Origin: Rhodosporidiobolus odoratus | Lineage: Eukaryota; Basidiomycota; Microbotryomycetes; Sporidiobolales; Sporidiobolaceae | NCBI GenBank assembly: GCA_034387635.1 | Contig: JAOANU010000008.1 | Coordinates: forward strand, 310,001 to 374,000 | Reading direction: 5' to 3' | DNA length: 64,000 nt | Shown: positions 10,902 to 22,260 of the stretch, in pieces | Numbering within the stretch: position 1 is the stretch's first letter | Layout of the letters: each line of letters opens with the position of its first letter | Notes under the pieces: generated by a model | What the model was told of the DNA's origin: nothing | Seen by the model: only the letters and a program-made list of their open reading frames with translations | Database searches by the model: none | Program-made: the position numbers and the translations under genes

Positions 10902-12838
10902 ATGCAGTCTTCTAAACACGAAGCACCTCTGACAACCCGCCTCTCTCGACTTCTCGCAGCCTCTAACGCTACTTCGCTCGCCTCTCCCGACTTTGCCGCT
11001 TACCTCGACTCGCAAGACCCTCTCGCACCCTTACGCACAGCCTTTTCTTTCCCCAAGAGACGCACACTCTGGCCAGACGAGTACCGCGCCTACAAGGAGA
11101 GCATCGACGAAGCCGACTCTACCAAAGATGCCACCGAATGCGTTTATTTGGCCGGCAATAGCCTCGGACTCATGCCGATACAAACGAGCCAGATGCTGAG
11201 CGAGGAGTTGGCCATCTGGAGCTCGTCGTACGTCCTGCCTGCTCCTGGTCTGTCGTCGCAAAAACGCTGATCGCTTTTTTTGGTGTCGACCTTCCGCAGG
11301 GGTGTGTTGGGCCACACTGACCACGCGTACGGCCGACCCTGGATCAAGATCGATGAGCACGTTACACCGATACTCGCTGAGCTCGTCGGTGAGTCGGCCT
11401 GATACAAGCCGCCGCAACGGGAACAACCTGACCCGAGTCTTTTCTCGCAGGCGCAAAGCAGTCCGAAGTCGCATGCATGGGGTCCCTGACCGGCAACCTC
11501 CACACTCTTCTAACATCCTTCTACCGACCGACCGAGACACGGCACAAGATCCTGTATGAGGGCAAGGCTTTCCCTTCCGACGCTGTACGGATTTGCCTTT
11601 CTCCTGTCAGTATACGTTGGGGCTGACCCCTCTCCTGCTGGCAGTACGCTTTCGCCTCACACGCCGCACTGCACGACTTCCCTCCCTCGTCCCTCCTGCC
11701 AGTCTATCCCCGTGAGGGAGAATACACGTTCCGAACTGAGGACATTCTGCGCGTCATCGAGGAAGAAGGAGACTCGATTGCAGTCATCTGTTTTGGAGCC
11801 GTGCAATACTACTCGGGTGAGTGGTTCGACATGGAGGCCATTACCAAAGCAGGGCGGGCCAAGGTCAGTTCGGTGACCTTCATTTCGTTGCCCTCATCGC
11901 TGACCTTGTCAAGTCTTCATAGGGCTGCATCGTCGGCTTCGACTGCGCGCACGCCGTCGGTAACGTGCCGCTCGAGCTGCATGACTGGGGCGTCGACTTT
12001 GCTTGCTGGTGCTCGTATAAATACCTCAACGCGGGACCGGGAGGTATCGCCGGGCTATTCGTGCACGAACGATGGGAGGACCGGAAACGGTGCGTCCGCC
12101 TCTCGGCCTCCTCAGGAATGGCTCTCGCTGATTATACTCGTGCGCAGGCTGCAAGGCTGGTGGGGTCACGACAAGGCTACTCGTTTCGCCATGCCTTCCG
12201 CCTTTTCTCCTCTGCCTGGCGCAGCCGGCTGGCAATTCTCGAATCCCTCCGTTCTCGACGTCGTGTCGCTCCTCTCGTCACTACAGGTCTACCAAGCCGC
12301 GGCTCAAATTCACCCTCGCGCCCAGAGCGGTGGCCAAGTCACCCTGCCGAGCGGTCCTGTCCTCGGCTCGCTGAGGGAGAAGAGCGTCGACCTGACCGGC
12401 TACCTTGAGATCCTTCTCGCCTCCTCGCCATACTACAGGCCCGCACCAGTCTTCTCGGCCGCTTCTGCTGCAGCGGATTCTCCCTCCACCCGCCCCACCT
12501 TTACCATCATCACCCCTCTCGACCCCTTTCGACGAGGATGTCAACTTTCGCTCCTCTTCTCGCCCGAGTCGTCCATGGACTGGATCTTCACCCGATTGCG
12601 CGAGCGAGGGATTCTAGGCGACGAGCGGCGGCCGGGGGTGATTCGGTTTGCGCCGGTGCCGCTGTACAATAGTTGGCGGGATGTCTGCGAGGCGGCGCAG
12701 GGACTTGAGGAGGTCATGAGGGAGTATGGGCGGAGAAGGGAGGAGGGAGAAGATTTGGATGGGCACGGGGAGGAACAGCAGGATGCGGGCTTGAGGCGGC
12801 AACAAGGTGTGGGTGAGGTCGAGGGCTTGGTTTTGTAA
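10902..12838 (+). CDS. BNA5: Kynureninase
   Basis: PLP-dependent enzyme of de novo NAD synthesis; it cleaves kynurenine and 3-hydroxykynurenine to anthranilate or 3-hydroxyanthranilate plus alanine. Six coding segments: 10902-11227, 11300-11388, 11451-11584, 11645-11863, 11923-12089 and 12148-12838, all GT-AG, totalling 541 residues. Family marks include [11 protein letters not shown] near the N-terminus, [20 protein letters not shown], the cofactor-binding [20 protein letters not shown] and the Schiff-base lysine in [12 protein letters not shown], followed by RLQGWWGH. The C-terminal 40 or so residues (acidic, Glu/Gln/Gly-rich after the conserved REYGRR) extend beyond the usual end of the family. 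The start at 10902 matches the usual cytosolic protein, but an in-frame ATG at 10836 has the better context (A at -3). Confidence 0.93.
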
Positions 12839-13101
12839 GTAACTGGATGCGCCAACTGTGCAGCAATGCTGTACAAGTTGAAAGAGTCGGAAAGGTGCTG
12901 TGAAGAATGAGAAAGTGTAGAATGGAAATAGTCTCGAGAAGGACAATTGGGCGAGGTTGGCATCTGCTGATCTGCTGGCGCGGCTCTCGCAACTTCTCAT
13001 CTCGAACTCGACCTCGATCGCTCATTGCTGCTCTATACGCTCTATACAAGCACTGGTAGCACTGCTGTAATAATCACTCAAGCACTGCATTGCACCCTAT
13101 C

Positions 13102-14447
13102 ATGGTACATTGCACTCCCGCTTCCCCTCCTCACCGTCATCTCGCTCACCACACGATGGACACTCCTCGCTGACCGGTCTCGATCTTGCAGTCGTCCATC
13201 GGAACCGGTTACGATCTGTCGACCTCTACCTACTCGCCAGATGGTCGCATCTTCCAGGTTCGCCTTCTTCCCCCTCCACCTCCCCTCATACCGTCAATCA
13301 GTCGCAAGCGCAAGCGCAAGCGTCTACGCATCGTCCCGCAGCCGCTCGAGCTGACCGTAAGGCTGCTCTGAACAGGTCGAGTATGCCAACAAGGCCGTTG
13401 AGAATGCGGGAACCGTCGTCGGGTTGAGGTGCAAGGACGGCATCGTCCTCGCCGTCGAGAAGCTCGTCCAGAGCAAGTTGCTGGTACCGGGAGCCAACAA
13501 GAGGATCGCTAGTGTGGACCTGCACGCGGGACTGGTACGCCTTTCATACCTTTGTCGCCGAATAAACCCTCAAGAATGGCACCGCTGACAAGCCTTTGCG
13601 TTTCGGTGATTGCAGGCTACTGCGGGACTTCTCGCTGATGGACGGCATCTCGCTGGGCGTGCCAGGGACGAGTGCGAGTCGTACCGGGAGAACTACCACC
13701 AACGCATCCCTGTGAAGGTTTGTTCCGTCTCCTCTCTACCTCATGTTTCCTGTTCCGAAGCGCGACACCCTCGGCGACCACTGACGGGTTTCCTCCACTT
13801 TCTCACCAGATTCTCGCCGAACGCCTCGCCCTTTACTTCCAAGCCTACACTCTCTACTCGTCCGTCCGTCCCTTTGGCCTGAGCGCCATCGTCGCGGGGT
13901 GGGACTCGCCCTTCTCGACTGAAGGGTCGGATACGATTGTCGAGAGGAGGGAAGAGGGCAAGCCGGCGCTGTACATGGTCGAGCCGAGTGGGACTTTCTG
14001 GGTGCGTTTGTCCGCGTCCTTCCCGTGCAGCTAGGTTACCATGACAGAGACTGACCGCATTGAGGTTGGGACGTGTAGGGTTACCGAGGATGCGCGATCG
14101 GTAAGGGAAGGCAGTTGGCCAAGACGGAGATTGAGAAGCTTCCGCTGGAAGAGTTGACTGCGGAAGAAGCCCTGGTCGAGGCGGCACGAATGTACGTTCT
14201 CCGGTCTCACACACTTGGCGCCCGAACTCCATCTACTTTCTTGCTCGCTTCACTGACACTGAGTCCTCTCTCTTGCAGCATCCACACTGTTCACGACGAC
14301 ACCAAGGACAAGGACTTTGAGCTCGAACTGACCTGGATCTCGCCAAAATCCGGCTGGAAGCACCAACCCGTGCCGAAAGATATCGCCGACGCTGCGGAGA
14401 AGAAGGCCAAGGAGATCATTGACGCGGCGAACGAGATGGAAGAGTAA
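13102..14447 (+). CDS. PRE10: 20S proteasome subunit alpha 7 (PSMA3/Pre10 type)
   Basis: Non-catalytic outer-ring subunit of the 20S proteasome. Seven coding segments: 13102-13104 (only ATG), 13192-13257, 13376-13534, 13616-13717, 13810-14001, 14079-14191 and 14279-14447, together 267 residues. The N-terminal alpha signature reads [20 protein letters not shown], followed by [13 protein letters not shown]. Further marks are [48 protein letters not shown] and [21 protein letters not shown]. That combination, with VENAGT and the Gln/Tyr pattern, fits alpha 7 better than other alpha subunits. The first exon consists only of the start codon followed by a GTACAT donor, which is supported by the absence of any other ATG before SSIGTG. 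The C-terminal tail is charged, as expected for this subunit. Confidence 0.93.
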
Positions 14448-14838
14448 AGGCGTGATTGCGCTTTTCTTTCTGTTTTGAGCGCAAAGCAGTTGTACACATT
14501 CACGGTCATACCAGAGGCGCCGAGCTGCTGCGCTCATCTGCGTTCAGCTACAGCGCACAGACTTGCCTAGCTTTGCCAGGAGTAGGCAGAACTTTATATG
14601 AACGCTTTTCTCCTCCAAGTCTGCGGAATATACCATTCCAAGGGTAACGGCACAGCCCATAGTGGAGGGGGTATATAAGCTACTGTACAAGCAATGATGC
14701 GAGAGAGAGGAGAAAGAGGAGAAGAGGCAATGTCTGTCGCGAAATCAAGCGCTGGTCCCCTCGGACACCCTATGCCCGTCAATCGTCTGTCTGTGCGTCG
14801 AGCACTCCGTCGTTTCGTCCATCGGGTAGTTCGTGCGA

Positions 14839-16869
14839 CTAGCCAGAAGCCGTCGTGGAGTCAACCTCACAATCGGGGAAGGTTATGTCCTTGAGAATCT
14901 TGTTCGAGTCGAAGAGGCCCTGCACGGAGGAGAGAAGGAAGGAACAGGTCAGCTCCCAGTTGCGGGTTAGGGCAGAGGGAATGTTGACCACACGCACCCA
15001 GTAAGGCTCCACACCGCCATATCGCTCCTTCCAAGGCTCGTCGAACGGCTCAAAGTAGAAGTAGTCTGTACCGCAGGAGAGGAAGGCGTCAGCCCGAAAC
15101 GGACCCAGGAATCGTCCGGACGAGGGAACTTACAAGATTGGTTCTTGTTCGCCTGACACGGGTACGTATCCAGGAACGTTTGTAATTGACTGACTCCGGC
15201 CACAGCACCGCCGAGCGTTGCATTCTCCGGCGTCATGGACTGCGTTGGCCAGCCCGTTTCGGCGATATAAGGAACGGGGTTGTTGGCGGCCTTTTCAGAG
15301 ACCGAGACGTCGTGCTGAGTGAAGTAGTCCCCTGTAGCGAAGAGGAAGGTAAGTATGGGACAAGCTGACTGAGTTGTACGACGGAGCGGACTAGGGTGGC
15401 CGCTTCCGTAGGGAAGGCGTACAGAGGGAGCGAGACAAGGGGATGGGGAATCAAGGATAGAAGCAACATACAAGTCCAGCCCGCAGCCTGGTCGATAGGC
15501 ACACCACCAAACCATGGGTGAACGCTGTTGGGCATTATCGTCAGTATAGCGGCAGCCAAGGCACCTCTCGCATAGAGGGGGTGAGACTCACTTGGCCAAG
15601 TACTCGTCAATGCCTTCCGCTAAGGTGGTGGTGTAAACGGAACCAGCGTCGGCCGTACCGACCGGAATGTGCTTGCCAAGATTGAGCGCGAGGAGACTCG
15701 TGTTGAACTGGGGAGATGGAGCTGTTCAGTGTGGAAAATTTGGGGTAAAGCAGGAGAAGGAAGAACTAACGTCGGCAACTTGCTGCGTAATGTACGAAAT
15801 AGCAGTCGCCTTGTTTGTCTGATCGAGGATGTACCTGCGTATGGTGAACTGATGAGCTGAATTATAAAGCAGGACGACGACAAGCGCGACTTACTCGTTG
15901 CCGATCGTAATTCCGCCAACATGGTCCGCTCCATACGTCTTCAGCGCGTCCAGGATATTCTCTTGCTGTTGCGAGTTGACGGTGGTGTCCTCGCCAATGT
16001 AGGCGCCGAGCCAGACGGTCATGTTCACCTTGGTATCCTGAATGGCTTGGAGAACGAGCTCGGTTTGGTTGCATGCCGAGGCGTAGGTGCGGATGCGAGC
16101 TGCAGGGAAGCGAAGATTTTGAGTTCCGATTAGAGCTCGACACATCTCGGTGAAGCGGCACGCACTGGTCAACTGCGAGAGGAGTTGCATGTCCTCTGTC
16201 ACGTTCGCAAGAGTCGCACCGCATCCGTATTCCTCGAGGACATTCAGCGGGGTGTAGGCCATTCCGTAGAAGATTGGCTTGAGTCGACTGTCCTTCTGAA
16301 AATCGGAAGGGTCGTTCGGGTTTGACTTGACAACTTTGGCGGTACCATCTGCAGGCGAAAGAGTCAGACCAGCGCCTTTGCACATTCTGTGAGTGGAGAA
16401 GGAAGGGAACGTACCGATGAACTGCTGTTTGCCGCTGGACCCTGAAGAAGAGCTCGAGGAAGAACTCGAGTCGTTCGCCTTGACCCTCCACACGGCAATA
16501 CCGACCGCTACGCCAATGACTATCAATACACCAATTGCGATGAAGATCCACTTCTTGACCCCCGAGCCAGACTCCTTATAGTTGGCGGCGAAAGGGTTGG
16601 TATTGCTGCGCTGAACGCCCGAGTAACCGGTTCCGGCAGCGCCAGGCCCCGTCTTGAGCGGCTCCTCATCAAGACTCCTCATCAAGACTCCATGAGGATC
16701 CAGCAGGGTGACCGCCCGTGGGAGGATACGACGCGGAAGGGCCGTTCAAGTCGGCTTCGGACGCGAAGGGGTTGGCGTTGGAGGGTTGTTGCGGGTAGTT
16801 CTGTTGCGGGTAGGTTTGAGGGTAATGGGATCCGGCTTGACCGTAACCATAGTTCTGGTTGTATGCCAT
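14839..16869 (-). CDS. Membrane-anchored glucan endo-1,3-beta-glucosidase (GH17, BtgC type)
   Basis: Cell-wall glucanase or transglycosylase. The N-terminus is a Gln/Tyr/Pro-rich cytosolic region, then a single membrane anchor (KKWIFIAIGVLIVIGVAVG), then a serine run, making a type II protein with an external catalytic domain. GH17 features follow: FYGMAYTPLN, the acid/base glutamate in GGITIGNE, HPWFGGVPIDQAAGW, the nucleophile in PYIAETGWPT, and DYFYFEPFDEPWK with EPYWGLFD near the end. The stop is TAG at 14839-14841. The acid/base Glu codon is split between two exons (GA, then G after an intron). A 15-bp direct repeat at about 16664-16693 duplicates the residues SLDEE. The start is the first ATG, giving MAYNQNYGYGQ. 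Confidence 0.9.
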
Positions 16870-17410
16870 CTCGTACGGTGAAGGGAGAGGGAGAGACGTC
16901 CGCAGTTGCTCCTTTTGTACCAGAGTGGAGGAGAGGTCGGTCTGAGTATCTTGAATCAGCGAGGTTGGCGATACGCTCGAGAGACGGCGAGTTAGTAGCT
17001 CGATGTGCCGCGTAGATCAGCAGTCAATTACAAGCGGATCGAGGTGAGGAGTAGGAAGTGGAGCCGGGTCCTCCTCTCGAACCACTCTCGTAATTAGGTA
17101 CATAGATCCAGACCACAACACGCTGTTGCCACGTGCAAGGCGACTTGTTTACCCGCAGAAAGTGGATCTACATCAGCCTATTCGGCCCCGTGGTCACCCG
17201 TTGCTTCGTTGCCTCCGACTTGCTCTTTCAACTTCCCTTTTCTCCCTTTCCGGCGGGAGTCACGACGCCAATGCTGACCGCCTTTCAAGCAGCTCGAAAG
17301 CGAGAGATAACGGGATTCGCCTGCCTGCCAAATTTACAACCGGGGAGGAGGGAGAAGAGACGGATCGAAGAAATTGGCGATTGTCGCCTTGTCAGCCCGT
17401 TCTGAGCTTG
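16870..17410. other. Spacer between GH17 gene start and the next minus-strand gene
   Basis: About 540 bp. This is the promoter side of the GH17 gene and the 3' side of the gene ending at 17411. No motif-bearing frame was found. Confidence 0.4.
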
Positions 17411-18010
17411 CTACACCTTGGACAGCTCTTTGAGATCAACAGCTGTCAGTGACCAGAAGGTCTGGGACCAGAAGCGCGCCAAGACAAGGGAAAGAGGTCA
17501 AGAAACTGCTCAAGAAATGCTCACCTTGGTGCAAGCTTTCTTTCCCTCCTTCCCGCTCGTTGTCACGGTATCTTCTTTCGCCAGCTGTACAAAGTCCAGC
17601 AGCTCTGGGCCACGCACCGGCCTAGGGCGAGTGCTCCTATGGCTCACCGTCGCAGGGCCAGGCTTCTTCCTGCCCGCCTCGAGGTCTACCCGGCTAGCGC
17701 GAGGCGTGCCGAGCAGAGTCGGCGAAACTTGCGCCCGAGCGACCGATGCGGTGCGAGGAGGAGGCGAGAAACGATCAGAGGGGATGGCGGAGGAAAGGGC
17801 GTTTTCGGCGGAGGAAGAGGAAGTATGACTAGTGCCCAGCGTGGAGCGGGATGCCACCGACACAGCGAGCCTGCAAGCGTCGACTGTCAATAAGTATACT
17901 GGAAGAGAGATAGAATACAAATCGTACCTCAGTAGGCTACGGCGAGAGGCGGCAAAAAGAGCTCGCGAAGTTGAGGCTGCCGCTGAGCCGGAGATGAGGT
18001 GGGCGGACAT
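17411..18010 (-). CDS. Small protein with a mitochondrial-type N-terminus, family not recognised
   Basis: Three coding segments on the minus strand. The first starts at 18010 with an Arg/Ser/Ala-rich leader (SRALFAASRRSLLR) that looks like a mitochondrial presequence. It is joined by a GTACGA donor and TTGCAG acceptor to a serine-rich central part, and by a GTGAGC donor and GGTCCCAG acceptor to a short last exon. The product is roughly 160 residues, ending TAVDLKELSKV. The phases agree at both junctions and the frame stops cleanly at TAG 17411-17413. The central stretch GPELLDFVQLAKEDTV and the basic GKEGKKACTK could suit a mitoribosome or assembly-factor subunit, but I cannot name one. The serine-rich middle could also be mis-spliced intronic sequence, so the model is tentative. 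Confidence 0.45.
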
Positions 18011-18267
18011 GAAGATTGTGTGCTGTCGCGATATGTTGTTGTGCAAGCAGTATGACAGATACGGGCTTGAACGCTCGAGATCAAGCGAGCAGACCAGTTG
18101 TAGCAGGCCCGCGAAGGTCGAGGAAGCCGGTCTTCGCATCCTTTCTTCTGCCTGTTGCAGAAGCAGAACCAGGAGAAAAAGATTGCATGCGTACAGTACA
18201 AGGGATACAAGGTCGCAAATGCGTTAAAAGGCGGTCTATGGTATGTGCTGCGGCCTCGAAGATGTGC

Positions 18268-19125
18268 TTAGACGGCGAGAACACCCTTGGTACTGGGAAC
18301 TTCGCCGGAAGTGTCGCGCTGGATGGCTTCGCGGATGGCGAGAGCGAGAGCCTTAAATGCAGATTCAGACCTGGAAGATTTGGCTGTGCGTCAACATCGA
18401 CTCTGCAATGGGATGCGAGGCTGAGGAGAAAGAACGCACTTGTGGTGGTCGTTCTCTCCTCGCAGAACGTCAACGTGCAGGGTAACACCTGCCGCCTGCG
18501 CGAAGGACTGGAAGACGTGCGGAATCATTTCGGTCGAAAGGTCGCCAATCTTTTCGCGCTTGAGTTGCAGGTCGCCGCAGAAGTAGGGACGGGAGGAAAT
18601 GTCGAGGACGGCACGCGCAAGAGCCTGTCGTGGTCATGAGGACAGCGTCAGAGGGAGATCACATGCGTATGGGTGCAGAGCAAGGCTTACCTCGTCCAAG
18701 GGTGCAAAACCAGTGCCGTAACGCCTGATTCCCCTTCGCTCTCCCAAAGCCTCCTTGAAGGCCTCGCCAATGGCAAGCGAGCAGTCCTCAGCCGTGTGGT
18801 GGTCGTCGACGAAGAGATCGCCCTTGCACTCGAGCTCAAGGGACATCTGGCCGTGCTTGGCGAGGGCGTGGAGCATCTGCACAAGAATAAGAGAAAAAAG
18901 GTGGCGGTGAAAGGTACGTTAGCTGAGCGCTGAGCTCGCAGAATCAGTAGCTCGGGAAGAGGAGCGTACGTGGTCCAAGAAGCCGATACCAGTGTTGACC
19001 TTGATAGTCTGTTTGACACCCGGTGCATGGTCGAGTGCGAGAGTGACCTTGATGTCGGTTTCACCCGTCTTGCGAGCGACGGTGGCTGATCGAATTGCGG
19101 TTGGGTCGTAGGAAGGGAAGCTCAT
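18268..19125 (-). CDS. HIS3: Imidazoleglycerol-phosphate dehydratase
   Basis: Sixth step of histidine biosynthesis; it converts imidazole-glycerol phosphate to imidazole-acetol phosphate in the cytosol. Four coding segments: 18970-19125, 18691-18876, 18440-18624 and 18268-18370, totalling 209 residues, the usual length. The manganese-binding histidine clusters are present: GFLDH joined to MLHALAKHG, and [10 protein letters not shown]. Further marks are [25 protein letters not shown] and the second cluster [15 protein letters not shown]. The start at 19125 is the first ATG of the frame. The neighbour at 19306 is divergent, only 180 bp away. Confidence 0.96.
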
Positions 19126-19305
19126 AGTGATCGTGCAGAGTTCTAGGGAGATCGAGTGAAGTCGAGCAGGAGAAGTCGCAGACGAAGGTTGGCTTCGGCG
19201 AATTCGGCTTGACTGTCAAACTCCGCTACACCTGCTAAAGCTGACTTTGCAATACATATACCGACACACAAGCCCTCTCGGTACCTCTACACATACACAC
19301 AATCC
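19126..19305. promoter_or_regulatory. Bidirectional promoter between HIS3 and the HhH protein gene
   Basis: 180 bp separate the two divergent start codons, so control elements must be shared or overlapping. A TATA-like ATACATATA lies near 19251. A TGACTGTCA-type sequence at about 19210 resembles, but does not exactly match, a Gcn4 box (TGACTCA). No factor binding is shown. Confidence 0.4.
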
Positions 19306-20098
19306 ATGCCGTCTCACGCCCAACTCCAGGCTGCTCTCGCCCAATACCCTCGCGCCCTTTCTCTCCGAGCACATGCTTCCAAGGCGTCCAAGGATCTCGT
19401 TGAGCTCGACGAGTGGTATCGAGTTGAGCTAAGGGACCAGGTCTCGCAACGGCGCAAGGAGAATGGCGATGGGACAGCCTTTTTGACGCGCGAGGAACTT
19501 GGAAAAGTCATGACCTGGAAGCTTGCAGTGCGTTCCCTACTCAGTCAAACCTGCTTTGAGACACCCGCTGACTGTCTCGTCATAGCGAGGCAAGTTCCGT
19601 CCCCGCCTGCAAGACCTCGTCCTCAGCAACTCCACTTCATTTGTCGAGTCCACCACTTCCTCCGCCTCCGTCGCCTTCCCTGCCGATGCTCTCACCCAGC
19701 TCTGCACACTCAAGGGCATCGGTCCAGCTACCGCTTCGGCCATTCTCGCATTATGGCATCCAGAAGATAAGCCATTCATGAGCGACGAAAGTCTGGAACA
19801 CTGCGAGGCTTATGGAGAGGACGACGAAGGCAAGGGCAAGAGGGACTATACCGTCAAAGCCTGGAAGACTCTGCGGACCCACATGCAGGAGCGTAAGGAG
19901 AAAGAAGAATGGGAAAGCATGGAGGATTTGGAGAAGGCGCTATGGAGCTGGGCGGTTGAGCGGAAGTATGGCGGGCAAGCTGAGACGAAAAAGAAAGAAG
20001 TGAACGTCGAGGAGCCGAAGAAGCCGAGTAGTCAGAAGCGGGCTAGCACGTCCACCGAGACCTCGGCCCCTCATGCAACGAAGAAACGCAAGTTATGA
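19306..20098 (+). CDS. Helix-hairpin-helix-containing protein, function unknown
   Basis: Two exons (19306-19527 and 19586-20098; donor GTGCGT, acceptor CATAG) give about 244 residues. The N-terminal half is helical with DLVELDEWYRVEL and REELGKVMTWKLARGKFRPRL. The centre carries LKGIGPATASAILALWHP, a helix-hairpin-helix of the type that binds the DNA backbone in glycosylases and nucleases. The segment after it is DEKPFMSDESLEH-like, as in HhH glycosylases, but I see no catalytic Lys/Asp loop (LPGVGxxTA with Asp). The C-terminus is lysine-rich and ends TKKRKL, a likely nuclear localisation signal. A nuclear DNA-associated role is inferred. Fungal proteins of this layout are generally uncharacterised. 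Confidence 0.8.
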
Positions 20099-20209
20099 GC
20101 AACCCCCTATCTACTGAGAAGGTCGCACCTGGACGGCGCGTGCGGTCATATAGTGTACTGCTCTAGGTACTACTTGACTACTATACTGCTCATCCACTAC
20201 ATCCCCACA

Positions 20210-22260
20210 TCACTGCTTTTTAGCCCTTTGCACCGCTGCCTCAAGCCCTTCAACCTCTCCCATCCGTTCCCGCAGCAAACCTGCCTCGCCTTCAAAAGTC
20301 CCTCCCTTGACCCAGGCGTTCTTGGAGAGCGGTCGGACGGACATCTCGGTGTAAGAGCGCAGGAGCGATTCGACTTGCTGGGCGGGAGATGCGGCGGCGG
20401 CGGCGGACGAGGGATCGAGGCAGAGAACCCAGATGGCATCGTATCCGCCAGCTAGGAAGGAGGAGCGACCGAGTCAGTATCTGCGTGATAACCTGAGGGA
20501 GAGAAGCCGATCGTCTCCGGGACAAGGCTCACCTCCTGGCACACCCGCGCCAATCACACCGGGAAGCGCAGAGCAAGCATCGAGTAGGCGGGTCTGCTCA
20601 GGCGGCTCGATTGGCACGCCCGATGCTTCACCCATGTGCCGCATGAGCGCCCGGGTGTCCTGCAAGTTATCCAAGGTTAGACGGTCAGCCACAAGTTCTT
20701 GAAAGGCTGCCAGGGTCAAGCAGAAGATACGCACCGAAATACGCTGAGCAGTAATGCTGAAGGCAAGTGCTGACGAGGACCACTGTAGTCGGCGAGAATT
20801 GGTCAATTTCCTATAAACTGCGGAATCGGAAGGCAAGACGGACCTCCTTGACCGATAACCGGCTCAATCGCTCGACCTCTTCCTCATACTCCGCCTTACC
20901 ACTCTTCTGCGACTCCGTAAGCTCGGTAAAGACATCCCGTAGCGCTTCATTGCTTCTGTCCAGCGCACTCCAGACCCGCTCGGCTTCTTCGGGTTGTGCT
21001 TTCTTCCAACTCAGTACCTTGCCGACCATGCTCGGGGTATTTGAGCCGGCATCGACGTCGGCGAGGAGGAGCAGAGTGTTTGGTGGGAGGGCGAAAGGTG
21101 AAACGGATCCGGCTGTTGTTGAGGCAGTCCAGGCGGGATTGAGCGAAGGTGAAAGAACGGAGAGGAGGGATTGGCCGGTGATCTGCGGAGGTAAGATGAG
21201 CACAACGGCGTCGCCGTCGCTCGGACAAGGCCATGGATGACGCCAGCGTGAAAGTCGGAAGAGAGAAAGACTCGAGACGTACCTTGGAACCGCGTGTCGA
21301 ATCCGGGTCTAGCAAGTCTTCCAAGCACTCGACCGCAAAACGCTTGTACACTTGACTGCCAAACACTGCCGCAGATACGTCGAAGCCGCTGCCTACCTTG
21401 CCTTGCGCTAAAGAATGTACATATTGTGCGAGGTTATGCAGGAGTTGAACGGTTTTCGGGTCGGGGTTGGGGAGACGTCCGGAGCTTGCAGAGACGGCTG
21501 CTGAAGCTGAAGAGGTCCAGTTCAGAAGAAGCGACGAGGTGAGGGAGGTGACCATGGCGGCGGAAGAGCCGAGACCAGTCTTGTGCACATTCCGGATGGT
21601 GCAATTCAACGGTGCGAAGGGGATCGGGCTGGTGTCCTGGAGTACGAGAGAGGACGAGTTAACAACGTCACAGGGTGGCAGCTTGGCAGGAGTGGCCTAC
21701 TGTCCGAGACTGTGAGTAAAAGTCGTTGGATCCGACGATAGTCACGACGAGGGAGCGGAACGTAGCGGTAGGCGACAGAGCAGCCGCAACCTGCAGCGCG
21801 GCCTGAAGCGACAGGTGTACAAAGGTATTGGAGGAACCGCTGCGCGAGCAAGTACGTCAATGCTAAGGGAAAAAACGAAAAGTGGGAAAGAAGAAGAGAC
21901 GGGAAGCCCGACTGCGCGCTCTTGCAGGTGGATCTCGACAGATTAGGGCGACACAACGTACCCTTCTGACTGCACTGCTGCGACGACCCACTGGCCATCA
22001 GCCTTTGTGGCCGTGTACTGCCACACTCCATCGTCGAACTGAGGGCTCGAGACCTTGATGTTGAAGTTTTCTTGTGCGTCAGCCGCGGCATGGGCGTCGT
22101 CCGTAGGTGTCTCGTCGTGGTGTACGACAGTGTAGAAGCGGGAGGGAGTAGAGATCACGAAGCCTTGGTGTTGCTGATCGAGGACGAGATAACCGCCAGC
22201 GAGGAGTACCTTTCCTGGGCAGGATACGACGGTAGGGCTTGCGACGAGAGCTTCCGACAT
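20210..22260 (-). CDS. ERG8: Phosphomevalonate kinase
   Basis: GHMP-family kinase of the mevalonate pathway; it phosphorylates mevalonate 5-phosphate and feeds sterol, carotenoid and prenyl synthesis. The N-terminus MSEALVASPTVVSCPGKVLLAGGYLVLD carries the family's substrate-binding PGKVLLAGGYLVL. The GHMP ATP-binding motif is KTGLGSSAAMVTSLTSSLL. Further marks are GKVGSGFDVSAAVFGSQVYKRF, WSSSALAFSITAQR, LMRHMGEASGVPIEPPEQT and the C-terminal GVIGAGVPGGAGGYDAIW. About six exons, all GT-AG where checked (for example QSEG with GTACGT then GGSSNTF). The stop is TGA at 20210-20212. The start at 22260 is the only ATG before the GHMP fold. Confidence 0.94.

Noticed and set aside
17510..18139. 209-codon uninterrupted frame on the minus strand read as one exon
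   Set aside because: It includes an intron-like segment (GTACGA donor to TTGCAG acceptor) that interrupts the presequence. The spliced reading from 18010 is more protein-like.
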